From an uncultured Candidatus Neoarthromitus sp. (GTDB lineage Bacteria; Bacillota; Clostridia; Clostridiales; Clostridiaceae): DNA of 64,000 nt. The stretch is taken from NCBI GenBank assembly GCA_937890765.1, contig CALADQ010000007.1, forward strand, positions 1-64,000. Reading direction: 5' to 3'. The notes beneath the pieces were generated by a model. That model ran no database searches. It saw only the letters and a program-made list of their open reading frames with translations, and was not told the DNA's origin. Positions within the stretch are counted from its first letter, which is position 1. Every line of letters starts with the position of its first letter. Made by a program: the position numbers and the translations under genes. This document shows, one piece after another, positions 36,104-43,774 of the stretch.

Positions 36104-36940
36104 ATGAATATAGTTTTAGGAATTGATATTGGTGGAACAACTACAAAAATAGTTGGATTCAGTGAAAAAAATAAATTTGCACAAAAAAGATTTAGGTCTG
36201 AAAATAATTTGAATAATTTTTATGACGCTGTGGGAAGTTTTTTAGATTGCCACAGCATTTCTATTAATAGTTTGGAAGCAATTATTCTAACAGGAGTTGG
36301 AAGTTCTTTTATAAAAGGAAATTTATATAATGTTAAAACATTTAAGGCAGATGAGTTTTGTTCTATAGGATATGGAGGACTGTATTTATCAAAAAAGAAT
36401 TCGGCTTTGGTGGTGAGTATGGGAACAGGAACTGCATATGTTTTTGCTGATGGAGATGAAGTTAAACATGTTGGTGGTACAGGATTAGGTGGAGGAACTT
36501 TAATGGGGCTTTCAAAGATAATTTTGAATACTTATGATGTGGATTTGATAAAAAATTACATAATAAATGGAAGTTCAACAAATGTTGACTTAACTCTTAA
36601 AGATATTTGCAGTGAAAAAATTTCTTTTTTAGAACCTGATACGGTTGTATCTAATTTTGGAAATGCAAATGTAAATTCAACAAAAAATGACATTGCTTCT
36701 GGAATAATTAATATGATTTATCAATCAATAGGAATGAATGCAGTTTTTTATATGAGAAGCAACAATTTAGAAAATGTAGTTTTGGTTGGGGGATTAATTT
36801 TATTTCCAAATGTGAAACAATCGTTTAACAAATTTAAAAAACTTTATAATATTGATTTTATAATTCCAGATGAAGGAGTTTTTTCGACAGCAATAGGGGC
36901 TGTTATACATTATTACAGAAATATTAGACAGAATTTATAA
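36104..36940 (+). CDS. coaW: Type II pantothenate kinase
   Basis: First committed enzyme of coenzyme A synthesis, 278 residues. It carries the ASKHA phosphate motif GIDIGGTTTKIVGF at the N-terminus, the SMGTGTAYV and GGTGLGGGTLMGL blocks and the late VVLVGGLI, all typical of type II enzymes. ATGGAG before ATG 36104 sets the start, although the frame is open four codons earlier. It is coupled to the upstream ECF S component, giving an uptake-plus-trapping unit for pantothenate. Confidence 0.93.
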   Translation: MNIVLGIDIGGTTTKIVGFSEKNKFAQKRFRSENNLNNFYDAVGSFLDCHSISINSLEAIILTGVGSSFIKGNLYNVKTFKADEFCSIGYGGLYLSKKNSALVVSMGTGTAYVFADGDEVKHVGGTGLGGGTLMGLSKIILNTYDVDLIKNYIINGSSTNVDLTLKDICSEKISFLEPDTVVSNFGNANVNSTKNDIASGIINMIYQSIGMNAVFYMRSNNLENVVLVGGLILFPNVKQSFNKFKKLYNIDFIIPDEGVFSTAIGAVIHYYRNIRQNL

Positions 36941-37006
36941 AAAATGTATATTTGTGTAGATAAGGGAAATAATTTTAAAAAGGTTATTTTCAGGAGGGCG
37001 ATGAAT

Positions 37007-37531
37007 GTGATTAAAAATTTTTTGATGTTGCTCTTTGTTTTGTTATTTGCGTTTTTTATTACTAAAAATAATGTTTCTGCAATGAAAGATAAACCACATA
37101 GTGACTTATATTATTTTTATAGAGAAATTAGTTTTTTAAATTCACTTGACAGGGATAAATTGAAAGATAAATTTTTTGAAGAATTTAGTCTATTTAACAT
37201 TAAAAATGAAGAAAATGAAAATCTTTTGATAGAAAATAGAAAATTAAATAGTGAGATAAAACAAAAACTCAAGGAGAGTAAAGATAATATTTCTCACGAA
37301 GTTTGGAAAGAAATTAGAAATTACAAAAGCGAAATAAATGATATGAAAATTTTAACTCGCGAAAGGGTAAAAAAATTAATAGAAGAACAAAAATATTTTT
37401 TGCAAAAATATAATTACGATGATGCTCATTTGATAAATTTTATAAATGTTTTGTTCAATGCTCAAAATATGAATAGGGATAGCATTGTGTTCGAAAAAAA
37501 TTATTTACATAAAATAAATGATTTAATATGA
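37007..37531 (+). CDS. Uncharacterised secreted helical protein
   Basis: About 174 residues. It has a clear signal peptide (hydrophobic residues 4-18, cleavage near NVSA-MK), then a charged, probably coiled-coil mature part such as ENLLIENRKLNSEIKQKLKES. AGGAGG at 36992-36997 best fits GTG 37007; ATG 37001 is too close. It follows the pantothenate kinase gene and ends 4 bases before a terminator. No known family was recognised. Confidence 0.7.
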   Translation: MIKNFLMLLFVLLFAFFITKNNVSAMKDKPHSDLYYFYREISFLNSLDRDKLKDKFFEEFSLFNIKNEENENLLIENRKLNSEIKQKLKESKDNISHEVWKEIRNYKSEINDMKILTRERVKKLIEEQKYFLQKYNYDDAHLINFINVLFNAQNMNRDSIVFEKNYLHKINDLI

Positions 37532-37534
37532 TGA

Positions 37535-37563
37535 GAAGGTACTTTATTAAGTGCCTTTTTGTT
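37535..37563 (+). terminator. Rho-independent terminator before yaaA
   Basis: A 9-bp stem (AAGGTACTT and AAGTGCCTT, one wobble), 4-base loop and TTTTTG tail. It lies in the first codons of the longer yaaA frame, which supports the later yaaA start. Confidence 0.7.
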
Positions 37564-37578
37564 TTGGAGGAATTAAAT

Positions 37579-38319
37579 ATGATTGCGATAATATCCCCAT
37601 CTCTTACGATGAAAAATTGTAGTGATGATTTTTTTAATTTAACTTTGCCTTCTCAAATAGATATGAGCAAAAAAATTGTTGAAGAAATTAGAAAATTGAG
37701 TCTTGAAGATTTGGAAAAAATTTTGTGCGTAAATTCAAAAGTTGGTAAACTTAATTTTGAAAGATATGAAAATTTAAAATTCGATGAGTTTGGAAGTCCG
37801 GCGATACTTTCATATACGGGGACTGCTTACAAAAATATTAAACCATCTATTTTTAATGAGGAAGAAATTAAATTTTGCAGTGAACATGTTAGAATTTTAA
37901 GTGGGCTTTATGGAGTTTTGAAACCCTACGACAGCATTTATGAGTATAGGTTAGAGTTGAAAACTAGAATAAATATTTTGGGAAATGAAGATTTGTATAA
38001 ATATTTTGGGGATTCGATGTACAAGAATTTAGTGAATTGCGATAGAAAAATTGTTAATTTGTGTTCTTCTGAATACAGTAAAGCAATTATTCCATATTTA
38101 TCTCATGAAGATGAATTTTTAACTTGCAGTTTTAAGATAAATAAAAATGGAATTTTAAAATCAATGTCAACAGATGCGAAAGCGTCTAGAGGAAGTATGA
38201 TAAATTTTATTGTGAAAAATAAAATCAATGATTTTGAATCTCTGAAAAATTTTAATGATAATGGATACACTTTTGATGAACGATTGTCTAATTCAACAGA
38301 ATATGTTTTTGTAAAATAA
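37579..38319 (+). CDS. yaaA: Peroxide stress protein YaaA (DUF328/UPF0246)
   Basis: About 246 residues. Opens MIAIISPSLTMK (family ISPAKTL-like) and contains ILSGLYGVLKPYDSIYEYRLEL, the strongest family motif, and ASRGSMINFIVKNKI. In E. coli YaaA limits intracellular iron and protects against peroxide damage to DNA. Start ATG 37579 follows GGAGG; the frame is open back to 37528 through a terminator. Convergent with the ZIP gene. Confidence 0.93.
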   Translation: MIAIISPSLTMKNCSDDFFNLTLPSQIDMSKKIVEEIRKLSLEDLEKILCVNSKVGKLNFERYENLKFDEFGSPAILSYTGTAYKNIKPSIFNEEEIKFCSEHVRILSGLYGVLKPYDSIYEYRLELKTRINILGNEDLYKYFGDSMYKNLVNCDRKIVNLCSSEYSKAIIPYLSHEDEFLTCSFKINKNGILKSMSTDAKASRGSMINFIVKNKINDFESLKNFNDNGYTFDERLSNSTEYVFVK

Positions 38320-38351
38320 AAGTACTCAAAAATTTCTGAGTACTTTTTTAT
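38317..38351. terminator. Bidirectional terminator between yaaA and the ZIP gene
   Basis: AAAGTACTCA and TGAGTACTTT arms with T runs on both strands. Confidence 0.85.
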
Positions 38352-39121
38352 TTAATCAATATATCCAACATGAGTAGCAAAATAAATCCAAATGTAAATC
38401 CCAAAGTGCCGTGAGTTGAATTTCTTTTGTTGTTGTAATCAGGAATTATTTCATCAACAACAACAGTTATAATTGAACCAGCAGTAAAAGATAATATTAT
38501 TGGCATTAGCAAAGCTATTTTATTTGATAATATAATTCCCAATACTCCACCAATAGGTTCTACAATTCCGGGAATTGAAGCTATTGCAAATGATTTAAAT
38601 TTTGATAATCCTGCATTCTTAAGTGGGATTGATAAAGAAAATCCTTCGGGGAAATTTTGAAGAACCATTGCGCTTGAGAGAGTTAAGGCTCCTGCTAAAC
38701 TTCCGTTACTTAAAGAAAAGGCAATTCCAATTGAAATTCCTTCTATTAAATTTCTCAGAGATGAAGATAATATTATTAAAGATTTTCGTATTAAAGATGA
38801 GGACACATTAAAATTATTTTTCATAACAATCGATAATATAAATTTATCTATGAATTTAAATGATAAAGCACCGATTAAGAAACCTGCGCTTATATAAACT
38901 AAATTATTAAATTTATTTTCAAGAATTTTGGTTGCGGGAATAAGTAAAGACCATATTGATGATGAAATCATCATTCCAGATATAAATCCTAGAAACATTT
39001 TATAATATTTTTTATTTAAATTATTTTTTACGAAGAATATACAAAGTGCACCAAGTATTGTCGAAATCATTGCGATTATTGTACTGATAATTGTGAGGTT
39101 AAACGATGAACTATTATCCAT
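38348..39121 (-). CDS. ZIP-family metal transporter
   Basis: Membrane protein of 257 residues with about eight helices. The helix IV and V metal motifs are recognisable but altered. One reads LRNLIEGISIGIAF and the other VLQNFPEGFSLSIPL, where most ZIP proteins have a histidine before the Asn-x-Pro-Glu-Gly core. IVEPIGGVLGI and VVVDEIIPD are further family blocks. Zinc, iron or manganese uptake is the family role, and the missing histidines make the metal uncertain. The AGGAG lies 14 bases from the ATG, wider than usual. Confidence 0.85.
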   Translation of the reverse strand: MDNSSSFNLTIISTIIAMISTILGALCIFFVKNNLNKKYYKMFLGFISGMMISSSIWSLLIPATKILENKFNNLVYISAGFLIGALSFKFIDKFILSIVMKNNFNVSSSLIRKSLIILSSSLRNLIEGISIGIAFSLSNGSLAGALTLSSAMVLQNFPEGFSLSIPLKNAGLSKFKSFAIASIPGIVEPIGGVLGIILSNKIALLMPIILSFTAGSIITVVVDEIIPDYNNKRNSTHGTLGFTFGFILLLMLDILIK

Positions 39122-39553
39122 ACATTAAATAAAAACTCCTAAATAGAATAAAATGTAAAGTTAGTTTAATAATATTAAATATAATTAATATTGTGATTAT
39201 AAAATATTTTAATTTATTAAATTATTTGGAGTTTTTTAATTTGGAATATTCGTAAACACTTTAAATTAAATTTAAAATGTCATTTAAAAATATACTATAT
39301 TTTTAAATTTAATTTTATATTTTTATATTTTAATAAATAATTTAATAAAAAATAAAGTATAAATTTATTGATTGTTTAATTATAATTTTTGATTTTTAGG
39401 TTTATAATGGTATATTATATTAACGCCAACTAAACAGCAAATTGCTGGTGCTATTAAGTAAATATTTAAATTGTGAATCGTTGTTATCATGTTTCATATT
39501 AATGTGATTATTATGTTGACGTTTAATTTGGTTTTTAATTTTAGGAGGTTTTC
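39122..39553. other. Long AT-rich intergenic region with a probable structured leader
   Basis: No gene was found. The left part carries the promoter of the divergent ZIP gene. A TATAAT at 39403-39408 suggests transcription from about 39415, giving a leader of some 140 bases before the NlpC/P60 gene. It contains hairpin CAGCAAATTGCTG (39435-39447) and distant complementary segments. Confidence 0.45.
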
Positions 39554-40219
39554 ATGGACAGTAGAATAAATAGGCTTTTGTGTGGAACTATAGTAGCTTT
39601 CTCTTTACTATTTTGTACTCAAGCAAAGGCTGAACCACTACCTGTTAGTGAACAAGAAGTTTTAAATAATATTGATGATAATAAAGATGGAATTTTAGAA
39701 ACTATTTATGATAGGATAGCAAATGGAAATACTAGTATTAATGTTTCAAATGATAGTGAGTCAAGTATAAGGCCGAATATTGATGTTAGTGGTCCACCTA
39801 AGGAAGTTGTAAAAAATAAATCTAAGAATGATGTGAGTAGTAAAACTAGCAATGGTATTGGACAAGATATAGCAAATTTTGCTAGGAGTTTGGTTGGAAA
39901 ACCTTATGTTTTTGGAGCCACGGGGCCAAATTCTTTTGACTGTTCTGGTTTTGTTTACTATGTATATAAAAATTTTGGCATTAATCTTCCTAGGACGAGT
40001 CAAGCGCAAGCTTATGTGGGAGAAAGAGTTAGTAAAAGTGAGTTGCAACCTGGGGATTTAATTTTTTCAAATACGTACTCATCTTTATCTCATGTTGGTG
40101 TTTACATTGGGGACGGAAAATTTGTTCATGCAGCTAACTCAGGTACGGGTGTAACTATATCTGGTGTTAGTGATAGTTACTATGGTCCTAGGTATGCTTG
40201 GTCTACTAGACCTTATTAA
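39554..40219 (+). CDS. Secreted NlpC/P60 peptidoglycan endopeptidase
   Basis: This 221-residue protein has a signal peptide (cleavage near QAKA-EP), a low-complexity linker, and a C-terminal NlpC/P60 domain from about residue 105. The catalytic Cys130 lies in FDCSGFVYYVYKNFG and His180 in SHVGVYIGDGKFVHA. The family cuts D-Glu-meso-diaminopimelate bonds in stem peptides. AGGAGG precedes the ATG and a terminator follows. A long, potentially structured leader precedes it. Confidence 0.92.
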   Translation: MDSRINRLLCGTIVAFSLLFCTQAKAEPLPVSEQEVLNNIDDNKDGILETIYDRIANGNTSINVSNDSESSIRPNIDVSGPPKEVVKNKSKNDVSSKTSNGIGQDIANFARSLVGKPYVFGATGPNSFDCSGFVYYVYKNFGINLPRTSQAQAYVGERVSKSELQPGDLIFSNTYSSLSHVGVYIGDGKFVHAANSGTGVTISGVSDSYYGPRYAWSTRPY

Positions 40220-40247
40220 ATTGAATTTAATATATTTTTATTTTTGA

Positions 40248-40281
40248 AAGACAATGCTTTGAACGTTGTCTTTTTTTAATT
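40248..40281 (+). terminator. Rho-independent terminator of the NlpC/P60 gene
   Basis: Stem AAAGACAATG with CGTTGTCTTT, 7-base loop and T run. Confidence 0.85.
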
Positions 40282-40343
40282 ATATTTAGAAAAAAATAAT
40301 CATATAATTTTATGTAATTTATTTTTGTGTGAGGGGGATTTTA

Positions 40344-41105
40344 ATGAATTCTAGAAGAGAAAAGTATCGAAATAATGTAAAAAATAAAGGTATACTAGTT
40401 TCGATTTTTTCTATAATTTTTATTTTTATAGTTTCATTATTCATATCGAATTATATGGCTTCCATGATATACAAGCAAAGTATGATTAGTATTTCTGATA
40501 AAATTGTACATAAAGATTCTGAAAATTATAAGAGTGATAGTTCGATTAAAAATAATGAGATTAAAAATACTGATAAAGTTGTTGATTATGAAGATTCGTT
40601 GCTTGAAAATAATTTAGTTTTGTTTCAAGGTGGAGTATTCACAGATTTAGAGAATGCAGAAGAGTTTAGAGATAAAATAAAAGATAAGACATTAGCTAGC
40701 ATAGTAAATGATGGAAGATATGAGAGAATTATTTTGGGAATTTCAAACAAAGGTAACTATGCAAATATGACAAAGACTCTTAGAGATAACGGAATACAAT
40801 TTGTGAAACAGCTTTACAAGATACCTGTTAACGTTAAATATAATTCCGAAATATTGAAGATATTGGATTTGTTTATTGATTTTATTTCAAATAATTCTGA
40901 ATCTTTGTCAAAAGGTGAATTCAATACAGTAAAGTTGAAGGAGCAGGTTTCACAAATTGATGTTGATTTTGGAAAGGAAGGCTCTAAAAAAGTTTTTGAT
41001 GATTTGAGAGAATTAATTTTAGAATTAGATGATAAATCTAGTTCGGAATCAATAGAGAGCGTATTTGATTTCGTATACGCAAACTTTAAACAATATAAAG
41101 TTTAA
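40344..41105 (+). CDS. SPOR-domain membrane protein (SpoIIB-like by position)
   Basis: About 253 residues. A basic N-terminus is followed by one transmembrane segment (about residues 20-42) and then a SPOR-like domain near residues 95-165. The latter contains LVLFQGGVFTDLENAEEF and an aromatic/hydrophobic strand pattern. SPOR domains bind denuded glycan strands at division or engulfment septa. In Bacillus the SPOR protein SpoIIB is encoded just upstream of the mreB region, matching this place. GAGGGGG serves ATG 40344, not GTG 40329. The C-terminal 85 residues are helical. Confidence 0.75.
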   Translation: MNSRREKYRNNVKNKGILVSIFSIIFIFIVSLFISNYMASMIYKQSMISISDKIVHKDSENYKSDSSIKNNEIKNTDKVVDYEDSLLENNLVLFQGGVFTDLENAEEFRDKIKDKTLASIVNDGRYERIILGISNKGNYANMTKTLRDNGIQFVKQLYKIPVNVKYNSEILKILDLFIDFISNNSESLSKGEFNTVKLKEQVSQIDVDFGKEGSKKVFDDLRELILELDDKSSSESIESVFDFVYANFKQYKV

Positions 41106-41390
41106 AAATTAAAATTGTATTATTTTTGACGCTTGTTAAAACCAAAGGTAAATGGTAGAATAATAAGGAATTTTTGTATTTAATAAATAATTGTGTAAAA
41201 ATATGTTTTAATTATATGAACTTTCAAAAAATTACAAAAAATTTATATTGATTGAATAATAAATTTGAATAATGTAAGAATACTTAAAAAGATAAAGTGA
41301 TCAATATGATTTTTATGTTATGCATTTGCAATATTTTTACCTAATTTGGTTTGATTGATAAAAGTTAAATCATTTGAGAGGAGATAGATT
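41106..41390. other. Intergenic region upstream of mreB
   Basis: About 285 AT-rich bases with no gene seen. TTGACG near 41127 could be a -35 element with a weak -10 17 bases on. No terminator is evident after the SPOR gene, so read-through into mreB is possible. Confidence 0.5.
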
Positions 41391-42410
41391 ATGGGGTTGT
41401 TTGGTATTAGTAAAGATATGGGGATAGATTTGGGAACTGCCAACACGTTAGTTTATGTAAAGGGGAAGGGAATAGTTTTAAGAGAGCCTTCAGTAGTTGC
41501 CATAAATGATATAACTAAGAGAGCTTTGGCTGTTGGGAGAGAGGCTAAGCAAATGATTGGAAGAACTCCGGGGAATATTGTGGCTATAAGACCTCTTAAA
41601 GATGGAGTTATAGCGGATTTTGAGGTTACTCAAACAATGTTAAAAAGGTTTATTGAAAAGGTAACTTCTAAAAGCATTCTCGCGAGCCCTAGAATAATAG
41701 TTTGTTTTCCATCAGGAGTAACTGGTGTTGAAAAAAGAGCTATAGAAGAAGCTACCAAACAAGCAGGAGCAAGAGAGGTTGTTTTGATGGAAGAGCCTAT
41801 GGCTGCAGCGATTGGTGCTGGTCTTCCTGTTGATGATGCTACTGGTAGTATGATAGTTGATATAGGAGGAGGTACCACAGAGGTAGCTGTTATATCTCTA
41901 GGTGGAATAGTAACTAGTAAATCTCTGAGAATAGCTGGAAATGAATTAGATCAATCCATAACTAGTTATATAAAAAAAGAGTTTAATTTAATGATTGGGG
42001 AAAGGACTGCAGAACAGGTTAAAATGGAAATAGGATCTGCTTTTCAATTAGATGAAGTTGAAAGGGTTATAGATATTAAAGGAAGGGATTTAGTTACCGG
42101 ATTGCCTAAAACTATAAAAGTAACTGAGGATCAAATTAGGGATGCTTTGAAAGAACCAGTTTCAGCTATTATAGATTCGATAAAAACAACCTTGGAGAAG
42201 ACGCCTCCAGAATTAGCTGCTGACATAATGGAAAAAGGTATAATGCTTGCAGGAGGTGGTGCGCTTTTGAGGAATTTAGATGCTTTGATAAATCATGAAA
42301 CTCATATGCCAGTTCATATAGCAGAGCAACCTTTAGATTGTGTTGCATTGGGAGCAGGAAAAGCTCTTGAAAATTTTGATAGAATTGCTAAAAATCAAAG
42401 AGGACGCTAG
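41391..42410 (+). CDS. mreB: Rod shape-determining actin homologue MreB
   Basis: Actin-like ATPase of 339 residues that guides cylindrical wall growth. It has phosphate loop 1 DLGTANTLVYVKGKGIVL, phosphate loop 2 VDIGGGTTEVAVISLGG and the adenosine motif LAGGGALLRNLD. First gene of the mreBCD-pbp2 set, with GAGGAG before the ATG. The next gene, mreC, starts 6 bases after the stop. Confidence 0.97.
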   Translation: MGLFGISKDMGIDLGTANTLVYVKGKGIVLREPSVVAINDITKRALAVGREAKQMIGRTPGNIVAIRPLKDGVIADFEVTQTMLKRFIEKVTSKSILASPRIIVCFPSGVTGVEKRAIEEATKQAGAREVVLMEEPMAAAIGAGLPVDDATGSMIVDIGGGTTEVAVISLGGIVTSKSLRIAGNELDQSITSYIKKEFNLMIGERTAEQVKMEIGSAFQLDEVERVIDIKGRDLVTGLPKTIKVTEDQIRDALKEPVSAIIDSIKTTLEKTPPELAADIMEKGIMLAGGGALLRNLDALINHETHMPVHIAEQPLDCVALGAGKALENFDRIAKNQRGR

Positions 42411-42416
42411 TTTTAG

Positions 42417-43259
42417 ATGAAATTTTTTAGAAACAAAATAAATGTTGTTATATCATTGTTAGTTATAATTATGATAATACTCATTTTGTTTTCCTCTCAA
42501 AGAGTTAACAAGTCGAAAATAGAAGGAATTGTTGGAGATGGACTTAATCCTATACAAAAAGTAATTTACAATGCTTCCAAGGCAATTTCAGATACTTTGA
42601 ATGCTATTGTAAATTATTCAAGTTTAATTAGTGAAATAGAGAATTTAAATAATGAAAATGGTCAATTAAAAGCAAAAATAAATTCTTATAAGCAATTAGT
42701 TGATGAGAATTTTAAGCTTAGAGAGATTCTAAATTTTAAAGATAGATTACGTGATTATGAACTGATAGGTGGGAACATAATAGGTAAAAACAACTCTTAT
42801 TTAAATAACTACGTTATTGATTTGGGAAAGAGAGAAGGCATTCAAAATGGGATGGTAGTTATAGCTAATGGAGGTCTTTTTGGTATGGTGACATCTGTAT
42901 CTGACAATTGGAGTTTGGTTTCTCCTCTTACAAGTGGTAATGTTGCTACAAGTGGTTTTGTACAGAGGACGAATGGTAATCAAGGAATTGTAAGAGGCTA
43001 TAAGAATGATGGTGGCAAACACATTTTTAAAATGGAATATTTACCAGTGGAAGAAGATGTTGCAATAGGTGATTTTATTGTTACTTCGGGGCTTGGAGGA
43101 ATATATCCAGCTAATATATTAATTGGTGAAGTAGTATCTGTTGAAAATGATCAGCGTAATTTAAATAAAAATGTTTTTATTAAGTCGCATGTTAATTTTG
43201 ATTACGTCAGGGAATTGTTTGTTATTTTACCTAGAGATAAGAGTAAGGTGGAATATTGA
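42417..43259 (+). CDS. mreC: Rod shape-determining protein MreC
   Basis: Bitopic protein of 280 residues. It has an N-terminal membrane helix (about residues 8-27), a coiled coil (about 65-100) and the extracytoplasmic double beta-barrel with NSYLNNYVIDLGKREGIQNG and GLGGIYPANILIGEV. It links MreB to wall enzymes. The stop overlaps the mreD start. Confidence 0.94.
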   Translation: MKFFRNKINVVISLLVIIMIILILFSSQRVNKSKIEGIVGDGLNPIQKVIYNASKAISDTLNAIVNYSSLISEIENLNNENGQLKAKINSYKQLVDENFKLREILNFKDRLRDYELIGGNIIGKNNSYLNNYVIDLGKREGIQNGMVVIANGGLFGMVTSVSDNWSLVSPLTSGNVATSGFVQRTNGNQGIVRGYKNDGGKHIFKMEYLPVEEDVAIGDFIVTSGLGGIYPANILIGEVVSVENDQRNLNKNVFIKSHVNFDYVRELFVILPRDKSKVEY

Positions 43260-43753
43260 ATATGAAAGTTTTTGTTTTGTGTTTAGTTACTTTTATTCTT
43301 TCAGTTTTTGATATTTCTTTAATGCCATCCTTTGATTTTAGGGGATTTTATCCCAGTTTATTATCGCTTTACTTTTTTGTTTATTCAATGAACAGTGAAA
43401 AATGTAATATTGTTTATTTTTCTGTTTTAGTAGGTTTTTTTCAAGATTTGTTTTTCTCAAATGGATTTGGAATGAATATATTTCTAAATTTAGTAATGGG
43501 ATTATCATTATTTTATTTATCAGTTAAGTATAATAAAAGTAAATATATAGTATCTGTTTTAATTGTTGTTTCCTTCGCTGTGTTGAAGAATATATTTATA
43601 TCGTTATATATGAATTTATTTTTCAATGTGAATCTTATTTTAGCAAAATTTGTTTATGATTTTTTGTATACTTTTGTGTTGATGATGTTATTGTATCCGA
43701 TTTTCAATAACATGTTTAAGAGTAAGTTGTTTAGAAAAGGTTTGGAATTTTAG
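43256..43753 (+). CDS. mreD: Rod shape-determining protein MreD
   Basis: Membrane protein of about 165 residues with five to six helices. The sequence PSFDFRGFYPSLLSLYFFVYS and LVGFFQDLFFSNGFGMNIF fit the MreD pattern. The start is TTG 43256 or ATG 43262; AAGGTGG lies between the ideal distances for both. It overlaps mreC and precedes the large PBP2 gene by about 20 bases. Confidence 0.88.
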   Translation: MNMKVFVLCLVTFILSVFDISLMPSFDFRGFYPSLLSLYFFVYSMNSEKCNIVYFSVLVGFFQDLFFSNGFGMNIFLNLVMGLSLFYLSVKYNKSKYIVSVLIVVSFAVLKNIFISLYMNLFFNVNLILAKFVYDFLYTFVLMMLLYPIFNNMFKSKLFRKGLEF

Positions 43754-43774
43754 TTTGTAAGTGAGGGGATAAAA

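Noticed and set aside
39415..39553. ydaO (c-di-AMP) riboswitch before the NlpC/P60 gene
   Set aside because: The conserved blocks of that riboswitch could not be found; only generic complementarity is visible.
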